This document shows positions 13,001-26,335 of a stretch of DNA of 64,000 nt, in pieces (within the stretch, counting starts at the first letter, position 1; each line of letters opens with the position of its first letter). The DNA is taken from assembly GCA_033439795.1 (NCBI GenBank), contig JAUTDP010000005.1, forward strand, positions 2,199,001-2,263,000. The letters are read 5' to 3'. The stretch comes from Sordaria brevicollis (taxonomy: Eukaryota; Ascomycota; Sordariomycetes; Sordariales; Sordariaceae). The position numbers were made by a program, and so were the translations under genes. Under the pieces are notes generated by a model. It was given only the letters and a program-made list of their open reading frames with translations, was not told where the DNA came from and did no database searches.

Positions 13001-15823
13001 TATAAATTATAATATTATTAACCCCGAGCGAAATATTTCTAATATTATAAAGGGTTTTATAAATTTCGTCGATATAAACGTTAGTATCTTAAGAAATTTA
13101 CTATATTAAGGTTATTAATACCTACCCTATTTTTAAATCGTCGTTTTCGTCGTTCCGTTTAAAAATAATTAAATATAAGGCTTCCGCCTTCTCTTCCGGT
13201 TTAACGAATATTATATTATCGATAATAAGGGGAAGAACTTCTAATTAATTTTTCGGCTTATATTAAGCGATTATATAAAAAATAACCCTATTATCTTTTG
13301 TAAAACCGACTATATTATTAATAAAATCCTTCTTAATGTTTTAAATAATCTTTTTAAATTTTTAATATAATTTTTCTACTTTATATAGCCGAAGGGAAAA
13401 ATTATTATACCGATAATTATGAAAAATTTATACGGCGTAAAAATAAATTTTATTTTATTATTTAATATTTTTTTTTAATTTAAAAAGCTTATTAATAAAC
13501 CGTAAAGCGTTATATAAGATCGAATAAAATACTTCGACGAAATTTTCGAACTTTTATTTAATTACCTCTCCGGCGGGGAATATAAAAATAAAACTAAAAA
13601 AGAAAAAAACATTCTCTTTAAAGAATTTAATAGCTTTTAAATCCTTTCAAAGGGTTAAATAATACCGTAGGGGGTTTATCCGGCTAATAAAAATATTAAT
13701 AAGGATAATTTAATAATTAAAATTATAATCTTATTTAAAGGCAATATATAAAGTATTAAAGGGAATATTTATAAATATAAAATCGATTATATTCCTAAAG
13801 TTATAAATAAATATACCTAATTCCGTTAAAAGATTTAAACCGTATTCTTCGATATAAATTATAATTCTCATCGTACCCTCCGATATTTTTACCCTAAATT
13901 ACTACAAATAATATTTAATATTAAAATCCCCTATAATAATCGTCTTCAATAGGGGATATTAATTAATTAATTATTTAAGGGCGGAGCGGTTATTCGACTA
14001 TTAATAAATATTAATAATAATAATTCCTTTTACCTAAATTTAAAAAAGGTTTTTAATTTCCCTAATAATATAATACGTAACCGATAATCCCCGGCGAATA
14101 TAAATCGTAATATAAAAATACGTAGCCGCTTCGTTTATTCAATCCTAATATAGCGTATAAATTATAAAAATATAATATTAAAATAACTTAATTTTTCTAT
14201 TTATAATCTAAATTTTAAATTTTTAAACTAAAATTATATCCGTTCCAACCTTATTAACAATTTAAAGGGTAATAAAATATATATTTCTTATTTATACTAT
14301 ATTAATTTAAAAAATACATAATTTTAAAATATTTAAGTCACGCGAATACTAATTTATATTTATAAATTAACGGCCCTCTACGAAAGCGTTTTATAACGGG
14401 TAGAGCAATAGAAGGAAAATTTAGAAGAGGAGGCTTTATTAAATTAAATTTTAATAAATATTATAATATCGTCGGTAGAAAGTTAAAATTCGGAATTATT
14501 AAAGCCGGAAAGGGCGGACTTATAATTAAAAAAATCGGAAAAATTAGAAGGGCCCTTTTCGTAATTATTTTTAGGGGCAAGTTATTTATAAACTTTTTAA
14601 AAGAATTCGTAACCCTTTTAGCGGATTAAAAAACGGTCGGCGTAAAAAAGACGGACAACGGTCTTACCTTTATATTAAAAGCGTATTAAATAATCGAAAT
14701 AGCGGGAATCGAAAGGGCTTCGGTAATTAACGTATTAAATCGATTTATAATATTTACTATAATTAATATAATTATACTAATAATATTATAAAAGGCGGGG
14801 GTAGGGCTAATTATTATACTAATCGAAATAGAAATCGCATTAAAAAATATAATAACGCTTATAAATAGGGCGGGCGAAATTATTTTTATCGAAAAGATAA
14901 AAAAGCTTATAAATTAACGTTTTAAAGGAAATTAATTAAAAGGCGTAAATAATATTAAAGATATAATCCCAAATATAATAGAAGGAAATAAGGGTCTTAA
15001 AAATTTAATTAATAATTTCGTCGCAAATTGAAATAATCGTATTAATAAAGATAATACCAATATATATTATTATAAATATATTTTCGATTATATAAATATA
15101 TTACTTTTTAAGGTCTTCGACTTTAAAATACTTAAAGCGGGACCCGATTTCGTTAATTTTATCGAAGAGTTTTTAACGGATTTCGGCGTTCTAAGGGCGA
15201 AAAATAAAACCGATAAAGACCTTTTAATAATTAATAATATTAATAAACTCTAAATATAAAAAGTTTTATACTTCCTTATAAATAATAAAGGTATTATTAT
15301 TATTAAAAAGAAAATTCTTATTAAAATAGAAAAAAATACGGCCATTATTCTAAGGAGTAATAGAAGGGGGGGGGGGGAAGTAAAACTATAACGGATTTAC
15401 TATAAGAATAGGAATAAGAAAAAGCGTAAAAAATAGGGTTAAAAGACGGGGGGGTAGACTTTATAGCCCTACGGGCGATATCGGCGAAAATAATAACCCA
15501 ATTACCTACCGTAAAAGTAAGCTATAGAATTTTAAAATTTTCAAAAATAATTTTAATAATCCGTACGAATTTAAAAGCTTTACGAAAATAAACGGAAAAA
15601 AAGGAGAAAAAATAGTTAAATTAATCATTAAAGGCGGCGGAAAATATTTTAAGGACTTTTACTCTAACTTTAGTATTATTAACGCTCAATCCGGTTATTT
15701 CCTTAAAAAAACCGGAGGAGATAGAACTATTTTAAGAGGGTTAAAAGGCGGGACAACCTTCTTCGTCCGTAGTACAAACCCTTTTAACCAATTACGCCGT
15801 CGTAAAGGGCAGGGCAGGCGTAT

Positions 15824-15940
15824 AAATAAACGCTTATTATATAACCGAATAAAAGATAATCGGCTAGGTGGTTTTAGGGGCCCCGGAGGGCGAGGGCATA
15901 AACATTATCGTTATTAGTCTCTTATAATAGGCGTTTATTT
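15824..15940. repeat. Short foldback with 18-bp inverted arms around a GC-rich core
   Basis: The arms at 15,824-15,841 and 15,923-15,940 are inverted copies with one mismatch. The core between them keeps GC-rich sequence (for example GGGGCCCCGGAGGG) in otherwise RIP-type DNA. The shape fits a small non-autonomous DNA element, too short to attract RIP. No clear target duplication was found. Confidence 0.5.
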
Positions 15941-15954
15941 AAAAGTGTCAGCCC

Positions 15955-16081
15955 CCACTTTTATTCCCCTCCGCATCCGCCCCGCTTTCGGCCGCTACAA
16001 GTGGCGCGTGGCTTAGAACCTGCGGGTCCAAAAATGGTGTAACATTTGATTTACGTTTGTATCCCTCCTGAATAAAAGTGG
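15955..16081. mobile_element. 127-bp MITE-like foldback element, not RIP-mutated
   Basis: A perfect 12-bp inverted repeat (CCACTTTTATTC at 15,955-15,966, complement at 16,070-16,081) with weaker pairing beyond it bounds a GC-normal island. Its inner part (15,999-16,052) recurs, with C-to-T type changes, at 35,549-35,600 near the other end of the AT-rich block. This fits a short non-autonomous DNA transposon. No transposase frame is present and the family is unknown. Confidence 0.55.
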
Positions 16082-16658
16082 CCATTGTGTGAAAAAAAAT
16101 ATATATTTTGAGTAAGATTATTTAAAATATTCTTTTATTTCCTAACTACGAAAATTTTTATTGCGATTAAAAATACGTTCCGAGGATAAAGTATTATTAA
16201 AGTATATATTCTATAATATTTTTTTACGTTTTTCTATATATAATATAAATTTTTAATATCGTAGGGGTAATTTCTATTATATAAAAAAACGTTATAATAA
16301 GGATTATATATTTTATTTTAATAATTTATAATCGTATTATTACGAAATTTAGTATATATAATAAGCGATTTAAATTATAATACCGATGAATTTTTAGTAT
16401 TTATTTATTATATTGCCGATTTTCGAATATTTAATACGTCTAGATATTTTAAAATAGATTTATAATATTAAATTAATAAAATATTATAATATATTACTTT
16501 TACCGACGACGAAGATATATAATATAAATTTATTAACGTAGTAATTATATATATATTAAATTAGGATTTATTATTAGGATAGAAATAACGTTATTTAAAA
16601 TTTAATTAAATTAAGTCTATTTATTGTATTATTTATAAACGAGGTAATATAATTTTAA

Positions 16659-17069
16659 GAGAAAGTCTTTTCGCACTGCCCTAAATGTCTTCATACACTG
16701 TGCTATAAAATAAAAGTAAGTATAACTTATCCAAGGAAAATCCCCTCGTATTCAAAAAGGTATAGGAATTTTGCTTATTTTTTTCTCTATTTTTTGAAGG
16801 TACGCTTAGGGTTAGGCAACATCTAGAATCACTCGGAAAAATAAATATATCAAGTTTGCTTTTTATAAAATAAAGGTAAATGGCCTTTAAAAACTCTAGT
16901 TATAGTACCCCGCGAGTAGCCTGGCCTAATATGCTTAAATAGAGAAAAAAAAGACAAAAATTCCGATATTACTCTTGAAAGGTTAGTTTAAGTTTCGATG
17001 GAGTTATTAATAAAAGAAACCTCAGCGCAGTGTATGAAGACATTTAGGGCAGTGCGAAAAGACTTTCTC
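16659..17069. mobile_element. Intact 411-bp MITE, hAT-like by its 8-bp target duplication
   Basis: The ends are perfect inverted repeats of 42 bp: 16,659-16,700 (starting GAGAAAGTCTTTTCGCACTG) and 17,028-17,069. Both sides are flanked by the same 8 bp, AATTTTAA (16,651-16,658 and 17,070-17,077), a target-site duplication of the length made by hAT-type transposases. The interior has no long open frame, so the element must be mobilised by an enzyme encoded elsewhere. Its sequence is not RIP-mutated while the flanks are, so it most likely inserted after the block had been mutated. Subterminal inverted segments (about 16,777-16,794 and 16,938-16,954) let the interior fold back too. Confidence 0.9.
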
Positions 17070-17266
17070 AATTTTAATTATTAGAATAAATTATAATAAG
17101 AGTATTATTTTTTAAACGGTATCTTTTATTTTATTTAATAAAGTTATTATTTAAATTATCCCGCTTAGTCGATTCGGCGAAGAATAGCGCGATATTATTA
17201 CTAAATTTTCGGGTATTCGGCCTATTTTAATTAATTAATTAACTATTAAAATACGATAATAATAGT

Positions 17267-17332
17267 TTTAAAATTAATAAGGGGGGATAAAAGAGATAGG
17301 AGTTTTACCCCCCCCTATTAATTTTAAATTTT
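17267..17332. repeat. Palindromic G-run/C-run repeat, copy pair 1
   Basis: A motif close to TTTAAAATTAATAGGGGGG is followed, after a short spacer, by its reverse complement, giving a hairpin. The same convergent arrangement recurs at the other entries of this name. The family is not known to me. Confidence 0.7.
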
Positions 17333-20300
17333 GCCTAAATAATTATAGAGCGAACGTTAATTTAATTTATTATAGGATATTTAATTTTAAAGAGATTTAA
17401 AAATAGGAAATTATATATATATCTTCTTAGGTTTAAAATAAATTATAAACGAAAAATTTATAGAATTAATATATAAAGTATTTTTCAATTAACGAATTAC
17501 CTTTATTACTATTAATAAATTATATATTATCTTCTAATAGCGCGATTTCCGGAAATAATTTATATACTTCTATACTATCTAAATAACTATTTTATTAAAT
17601 ATTCCCTAATTTGGGTATACAATTACGTTAATATATAACGCTTAATATTATATTTATAAATACGGCGGCTTCCGCCCAAAGGGTCGCGGAATAAGCAAAT
17701 TTATTATTATCCGTACTTTAATCGATTGTATTAATATAGTAATAATATTATAACTTATTTTAATAAATAGGATTTATAATTATCGGCGGTTTAAATTCGT
17801 TTTTAGCCTATTAACGCCGGATGCTTTTACCCTTAATATACGCCTTCTTCCGAAAACGATTATTTATATTAATAATAAACTATTATTATTTTCCGCCTAA
17901 GCGTACCTATTATAATATTTTATATTTAACGGTTACGATTTATTATATATAGTAAAAGTAATTTATAAATACAATATAAATACGTATCCTAAGGATTAAA
18001 AAGAATTATACGAAGATTTTAAATATATAGATATTATATATTAAATAATATTTATTATTATTTCGTTAAGAATAGGGATGGATATTCCTAACGTATAGCG
18101 CGTAATATAATACGGCGCAATCCGGTCTAATAACGTAATTAATTTAATATAGCGGTTCGGATGCGCCGTCCGTACAAATTCTATTATATATAATATAGGG
18201 TATTATTTTCTATTATTTTATTAATTCAATTATTTAAATTAATTAAAAACGTTTATTAAAATAAATATTATAATTGTTAATAGAATTTCGGACGGTATTT
18301 AATTAGAAACGTTAAAATTACTATTTCTTCTTTCCGTTATTTTTTAATATACGATATTAAATTTCGTTTTAATTGAAAACTTTATTTAATTGGCCGAATT
18401 TCCGAATTAAGGTACGTCCGATTAATCTTCGGTAATTAAAAGTACGTCGGACGAGGATATTTTAATTTATAACGAAATATTTAATAAAAATAAAGGGGTT
18501 TTTAATTATATAATTCTATAAAATTTAAATATTAATAACGGTAATTGCTGATTTTATATTTAAACCGCTAAGGAAAAATTATTTCGAAAGAAAATTACGA
18601 TTAAATATAAAAAAATATATAAATTCGTTAATATAAGATATTTTTAATAATATATTTTATAATTATTATAAGAGTTAGGGTTATTATTTAAACCCGGAAA
18701 TCCGCTTTCTTATATTAAAAATTTTAATATTAAAATTATTGGTATTAATCCTCCTCCGGTTTTATATTAATAATATTATAATAAGTATTACCCTTTATTA
18801 AGTTTTTTATTACCAATATTTAAAAAATTAACGGTTATTAACCGGCGTCCGGCGAAATTAATTAAAATTAGCTTTGTAATAAACGAATTAGAACGTTTTA
18901 TATTCGCTAAAATATAAACCTTTTACCCCGGAGTATTAAAATTCTTTTATTTATTTAAGGAAGCGTTTATATTATCCTTATTTTAAAACGCTCTTACCCG
19001 TTTATTCGTTAAATAAGAATATATATTTATAATAAATAATTTTATTAAAATTATTTTTACGTTTAAATTATAAAAATAAATATAATAATATAAATAAATA
19101 ATAATTATTAAATACGCCCGTATTATATTAATTTTATTAGAAGTATTTAATAATAGCGAGGAAAGGATTGCCTGTAATATTGCGTTTGTAGAGAAGAGGA
19201 AATTAAAGAAGGCGTATTAAGGGAAAATACCGTCCTCGAAAAATATATATAAAGCGGTTAGCACTATAAAGTTTATTGTATATAGAAATTAAATAGAGAT
19301 TGATATAAGTATTACCCGATTTACGAAAAGGGTAAAGGCGAATAGAATATTAATAAAACGGAAATAGTAAATTATTTAACCTTTAAAATAATAATAAATT
19401 TATTTATATTAAATATTATTATTTAATTTTTAACCTATAAGAATTAACGTAATAATAAAGGATAATTAATCTTTTTAAAATTAATAGGGGGGGGTAATAT
19501 AATAATAAAAAAAGTATTTATTTTATTATTCGTAGAAGTTTAATAATAACGTTATAATTTATTTTATTTTTATTAATAAATAAATATTAATAAAATTAAA
19601 AGTTAATACTATTAATAGTACGTTTATTAAATACTTTAATCCTTAACCGATAATTACGGATAAAGTAAGTAAGTCTTTTAATTTATTAAATTAATTAATT
19701 TGATTATTTATTTTATTTATAGGATTTATTTAGGAATTATAGTATTTATTCTATAGATAATCTATAAATTATATATATAAACCCCCTTATAAGTATAATT
19801 TCCTAATTTTTTTCTCCTTCCTCCTTATAATATTTTATACCTTCCTTCTTTATTTTTATCCCCCCTATTAATTTTAAATAATTTTAAAAACGTTTAGCTA
19901 TAACCCCTTTATTAATTTTAAAACGAGCTTAAAAAGCTTTAATTTTAATTTATTTCCCCTATTAATTTTAAATTAATTTAGAGCCGCTAAATATAAATAA
20001 TACCCTTTCTTCTAATTATAAAGGAATAATTTAATTTAAAATACGTAATTAAATATATTAAATATAAATGGTTATATTAACCTTTTTAAATACTTCGTCT
20101 AATATTTACGGTTAGGGGTTAGAAGAACCCTTAGCCTAGCCCGCCCATTAACTAATTCTTCGACGGGATTAATATTAATATATTCTAAAAATTATATTTA
20201 TTGCCGTTAAATTTTTTTAAATATAATATTAATAATAAATATATTAAATAAATTTAATAAAATTATAAAGCGATAATATTTTAAAATAAATTATTAATTA

Positions 20301-20624
20301 ATAAATTTTTAACGTACGGAAGAAGTATCAATATTTAAAAAATTTACCGAATTATCCCGGATTTATTATTAAATTAATAGAAGGAGGAAGAAAACCTCTA
20401 TAAATAGGTAGAATATTTATAAATTCTTATAAATAATATATATTGAGCGAGGTATATTAAAGGTATTGGCGATAAAACGAAATTTTTAAACTAAATTTTA
20501 ATTTATTTAATTTCTTTTTTAATAGTCCTAAATACCGTTAAAGCTTATAAAATACTAGGATATTTAAATTTAATAACGCTCTTCTAATATTCGGATTATA
20601 AATGTAAATATTACCCTTACCCGA

Positions 20625-20706
20625 TTTAAAATTAATAGGGGGGTAATTTTAATCCCCCCTATTAATTTTATATATAATTTAAATTACCCCCCTTTATTAA
20701 TTTTAT
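20625..20706. repeat. Palindromic G-run/C-run repeat, pair plus an extra arm
   Basis: The G-run arm at about 20,625-20,647 faces a C-run arm at 20,654-20,675, and a second C-run arm follows at 20,686-20,705. They belong to the same family as the pair near 17.3 kb. Confidence 0.7.
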
Positions 20707-22237
20707 ATACGGTTTAAATTATATTTTATAAATAATATTTCGGATTATTTATTAATATTTAATAATTACTTATTTCTTTAATTTAATAAAATATTTTAAA
20801 ATTAATTAAATATTAGGAAAAGAGAAGTAGGAATAAAATAAAAATATATTATTATAAAATAAAATTTTAAAGGCTATTCCGAAAATAATCGATAATTTCG
20901 CTTATAAGCGTATTTTACGCTTTTTATCGATAATAAACGTCGAAAATATTCTAATTAATATTTTAATTATCCGTATTAGAGATTTAGCGGATTGTTTAAA
21001 AAATTTCGATATCGAAGTAAAAAACGATATTAACGCCGAAATTACCTTTATTATCGTTTTATATTAATATTTATATACTACGCGTATCGGATTAACGTTG
21101 AATTCTCCGCTTCGATATTCTTTAATATTCGAAAGTATACCGAATTCCTTCTTAAAATACCGGGCCGACGATTAATTTAAAGTTATTTTTTACTTTTTTT
21201 AATTCGTTAAATACCGGCGTTTTATTTATAAATCTACTTTTATTAATAATAGCGACGATTTAAGTATAAAAATATTTAACGGGCTTATTTTTATTTTTAC
21301 TATATAAAATAATAATAATATTAATATAGAGATTTAATATAATAATATTTTAAGAAACGTAGCGTAATTAATAATAATTAAAATTTTTAATTTAATATTT
21401 AAATTCAATTATAAATATAATTAAGCGATTATTAGTATCGATTTTAATAAAAAGGTTAATATTAATAATATTAATGCGGCCGCGGTAAATAAACGTTAAA
21501 TAAATTTCGAAATATATATATAAATGTCCTACTTTTTCTTTTTAATAAGAGAGTATAAGGATTGGGGGAAATTATTTTATAATAATTTAAAGGTTATTAT
21601 AATTGTATTAAAATTTTTCGATATTTTAAAAATAAATTACGCTTTATTTATATCGACGCTAATAGCCTTAAACCGGTTTATTAAATTAGGTAAACCGAAA
21701 TTTTAATATAAAAATATTATTATATTATAATTAAATAACGATTTTATATCGATATTATAATTATTTTCTAATCCGGCGTAAATAGGAAATTTAATAATTA
21801 AAGACTAATTTACCGATATAATTAATAATATAATTATAAATTTGGATAAAAATTCGCCCGAAATTTAAAAGGAATTTACTACCCTTACGTCCGAATTAAA
21901 TATATCCTAAGAGGATTTAATTATTTAATTAGCGAAAATACGAATATAAGTATAATATTAAATTATTAAATTTATTAAACGCTACTACCTATATAAGGAA
22001 ATATTATTAAATTAAAAATTTATTTATAAGGTAATAGAGGAATAGGGGCGTATTAAATCCCCGGGTTTAGGAGGATAGTTTTTTCTACTACCCTAAAATA
22101 AAATAGAGTTAAAGGATATTGAAACTTTATTTTAGTATTTTAAGGACCCCCTTTAAATTAATTAGAAATTACGTAAGAAAAATAAAAAGAATTTTTTATT
22201 TTATTAATTCGTTAGTAAATTTTTATTATTATATTTA

Positions 22238-22292
22238 TTTAAAATTAATAGGGGGGGTATATAGTATACCCCCCCCTATTAATTTTAAATAT
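22238..22292. repeat. Palindromic G-run/C-run repeat, near-perfect hairpin
   Basis: The arm with seven G and the arm with eight C flank a TATA-type spacer, so about 50 bp fold into an almost perfect hairpin. A further C-run arm of the same family follows at about 22,305-22,323. Confidence 0.75.
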
Positions 22293-24312
22293 TATTTGAA
22301 TTTTGCCCTTTTTATTAATTTTGAATATTATTTAAATTTTACTTTTATAATATTTTTATAATTTACGTTATTAATTTTAATTTTATAAATATTTTTATTA
22401 TTTGCGAATTAGAAAAATTATTACTTAAGGGTATTATATTAATTAATAAAATTAGAATTAATAAAATTTTAATTTATTTAATAATAATTGTATTTTATAT
22501 TGCGTAATTTTAAATTTAAAAGCGAGCGGGATAAAGTATTACCGTTTTATTTATATTAATTTTACTATTACCGTTATTAATTTTATAAATATTTATAGAA
22601 ATTATAAAAATATTCGGTAACGATATTAATATTTATATATAATTCGATTATAAAAAGGCTTTTGCAATCGGTAATCCGCGTTATAAATATACTTTAAATT
22701 AAATAAGGTTTAATAAATTTATAACGAAATATATCCGCCGTAAAAACGACCCCGATATTATTAAAATCGTTATTTTTATAACGTAATTTATAATAAATAG
22801 CCGGTAGGTATTTTCTTTCGATTATTTATATAATTCTAAAAACCCCGATTTTTTAAAAAGTTAAAATATTTTCGAATTTTGCCCCCCTTTTATTACGCCC
22901 CGTAAAAATAAAGGTAAAGGTAAAATTAAGGTTAAAATTAAAATTAAAATTAAAATTAAAGCGAAAGTTATATCGCTATTAGAAAGCGAATTTAATAATA
23001 ATAATTCCGATTCTTTAAATTTTAATACGGATTATAATATAAAGGAGTAATTACGTTTATAAACCTCCCCTATTAATTTTAATTACTTTATACCTTTAAT
23101 TCTTATATATTAATTATTTATATATTTAGAAATTAAATATTTTAAATCTTTAAAAAAGGGTAAAAGATAAGTAAAATTTATAAGGTCGCTATAATTTATT
23201 ATAATAATATTAAATTTACGCGCGTTATTATTAACGAAATTTAAATTATCCGGTATACGGATAGCGGTATTTAATATTCTATCCGTAAAATTCCGAAAGT
23301 TTATATTATCTTTTATTCGGCTATACCCCTATTTAATTCCGTCCTAAATTTAAAAGCGTTTATATTTATATTATAGGATAATATAAACTTCCTATTTCGG
23401 TCTAAATCCTTTAATAAGAAAGATTTTAATATCGAAGGTACTTATTAAAAAGATAGTTTTAATTACTTCTTTATAAAGGACGCGGATAATAAAATAATTA
23501 TATAATTTTTAACGATTTATTAAAATTTAAAATTCGATTAATAAGTATTATATTTATAATATTAATAGCGGATTGTAAATAAGGGCGCTATTTCGAATTT
23601 AAAGACCGATTATATCGTTAATTAATTTTATATTTTCTTCCTATATAAAAGTATATAAACGCCCTTTATTCTTCCTAATAATTAAATTACCTACCCGTTT
23701 ATTATAATCCTATTTATACGGGTATACTACGTTTATTTAAAATATAGTACGCGGCTTTATTAACGAGTGGTTAACGTAATAAATTATTATTTAATTAAAA
23801 TATTTAAAGAAATTAAATATATTAATTTAGAAATTACTATCGCTTCCCCGAATATAAAGCGAATATTTAAGGGCGCGGGATTTAATTTTATACGTAATTT
23901 ATATTTCCTTTCGTAGGACGTTTATTATTGGAATATATTATAGGCCGATAATTTCTTAGGCAAAATAAATACGGAGAAGTTATAAATTTTTAACGGAGAA
24001 TTAAATAAAGAATTATATTTTATTAAAAAATCGAAAGTATTAAAAATAGTGAATTTAAATATTAATAAAGTAAGTAAATTCCTAAAGTTTAGTATCGATA
24101 GAGGGTTAATATATATATATATATTTTTAATTAATAATACCGATATTATTCCCTTAAGCGATAAATTTGAAATAATATATTAAATTACATTTTAATTACT
24201 ACTTTAATATTAAATTTTATAAAAGGTACGGAATTATAATTTAAAAGGAGAGTAAATATTTATTATAATTAATTATTTTTAAATATAAATATAAATTACT
24301 TTTCTTCTATTT

Positions 24313-24358
24313 AAAATTAATAAGGGGGTTATATTTAACCCTCTTATTAATTTCGAAT
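24313..24358. repeat. Palindromic G-run/C-run repeat, degenerate copy
   Basis: The arms carry AAGGGGG and CCCTCTT in place of the longer runs, around a short AT spacer. This is a decayed version of the same hairpin family. Confidence 0.6.
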
Positions 24359-25924
24359 ATATTTAATACGTATTAATTATATATAGGGTCCTTTTATAAA
24401 TTTTACGTAAAGTTAACTTTATAATAAAAATTATTATATTTAAATAAAATATTTTAAAGTATAAAATTATTATTAATAATTAGAACGACGTTTATTCGTA
24501 AATAAACGTTCTACTATTAAATTTTAACGTTAACGTTATAAATTTAAATATTTATTTTTATTATTTTATTAGTATTAGCCTATATTATATTTAGAATATC
24601 TCTATTATTTTGCAATTTATAGGGCGTTTTTACCGAATTAATTAAAAGAAAGTAGTTAATTAATACCTCCTATAAATAAACGGGACTTTATTAAATTAAT
24701 AAAAAAATTGGATAATTCGTAAAATTAATATATACCCCCCTTATTAATTTTATATCTATTTTATATTAATATTTTAATAATAAATTTATTCTCTATAATT
24801 TATTTTAATTTTATTAAAAAAGGTTATATTCCTTTATTTTAAATTTATTATTACGTACGAAATTACGAAAACGATCCTTATTTATAATTTTAATCGTTAT
24901 ATTTAAATAGCCGAATTATTTTAAAGGATTATAAACTTTATAACGCAATATATTTAATATATTAATATTATTTACTCCGCTATTATCGAAGCGTTCGTTA
25001 AATATTTATATAATAATTTTAAGGAGGCTTTTAACGATATTCGATACTTTTAACCTATCGTCGTAAAATATTTATTTATTATTAAACTAGTATATATTAA
25101 CCGGTATTTTAATTATACGAATTTTATTACCCTTAATTAATTTAAAGAAGTTGCGAATTCTATTTTTACGCTAAATAGCGACGAGAAAAAGTAATATTTA
25201 ATATAAATAGTATTATATTTAATTAAATTAGCTTAATAAGAATAAAAATATTGGATTTAAGAGTAGAAGAGGTTTACCGAAAGGTTGTATTGGCTTTTTT
25301 TAATAACCGAAAATATTATATTATATATAGTAAATTTCCGTACGTAGACTTTAAAATACGGCCGGCTTATATAAATTCCTTACGGTTTCCGGAAGTGTAA
25401 TATTAGTAAAGTGGGATTTAGTAATGGTAAAAATTCTCCGTCGAAGTATTATAAAAAGAAGGATAATAAAAGCGATAAAAGCGACGACGGTATCGCCGGA
25501 TCCGATAAAGACGATCCCGAATTATAAGAATTTATTCGAATTGTAACCGATTATATAATTTATAAATTATACGCCCCTTTTACTATATTTAGAAAGAATT
25601 TTCCCGGAGGCTCCTTTAAAATTAAAGAAGGCGCTATTTTCTTTAATTTCGTCCGCTTTCCCGAAATTAATATTTATAAATATAATATTAAAAAGGGTTA
25701 TAGTATTTATTACCTAAATAGATATATACTATTTAATAAGGATAAATATTTATTCGTCTAATAATTCGGTAAAATAGTAAATATATAAGCAATTTATAAA
25801 TTTTTTAACGGCGATATATATAATAATAAAGAGATAATTTAAATATCCGAAATTTTAACGAAATATATTTGTAAGAATATTACGGTTTATTAGGCTAAAT
25901 TTAATTAAAATTAATAGGAGGCCC

Positions 25925-26335
25925 CTATAAATTTTAAATAATTTATTTTATTTTATTCGAAATATTCTTTTTATAATTAATTTATATAATTTAATAGAAA
26001 ATAATAGGATTAGGTTAAATAAATCCCTTTATAAATTCCAAGTAATTTTTTTTTTTTACTCGCGATATTCGTTTTATAATTAACCTTTATAATTTAATAG
26101 AATATAATAGGATTAAATTAAATAAATCCCCCCTATAAATTCTAAATAATTTTCTTTCTTTATTCGCGATATTCGTTTTATAATTGACTTTTATAATTTA
26201 GTAGAATATAATAGGATTAAATTAAATAAACCCCCCTATAAATTCTAAATAGTTTTTTTCCTTATTCGAAATATTCGTTTTATAATTAACCTTTATAATT
26301 TAGTAGAATATAATAAGATTAAATTAAATAAAGGC
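25925..26335 (+). repeat. Tandem repeat, about four copies of a 102-bp unit
   Basis: The phrase ATTCGCGATATTCGTTTTAT and close variants start near 25,957, 26,060, 26,162 and 26,264, so the period is about 102 bp. Each unit also carries a C-run followed by TATAAATT, which resembles the palindromic motif family found elsewhere in the block. Copies differ by scattered transitions. Confidence 0.8.

Noticed and set aside
21524..22361. Open frames of 60 and 80 codons in the AT-rich block
   Set aside because: They are Ile/Phe/Lys/Tyr-rich translations of RIP-type DNA and show no domain.
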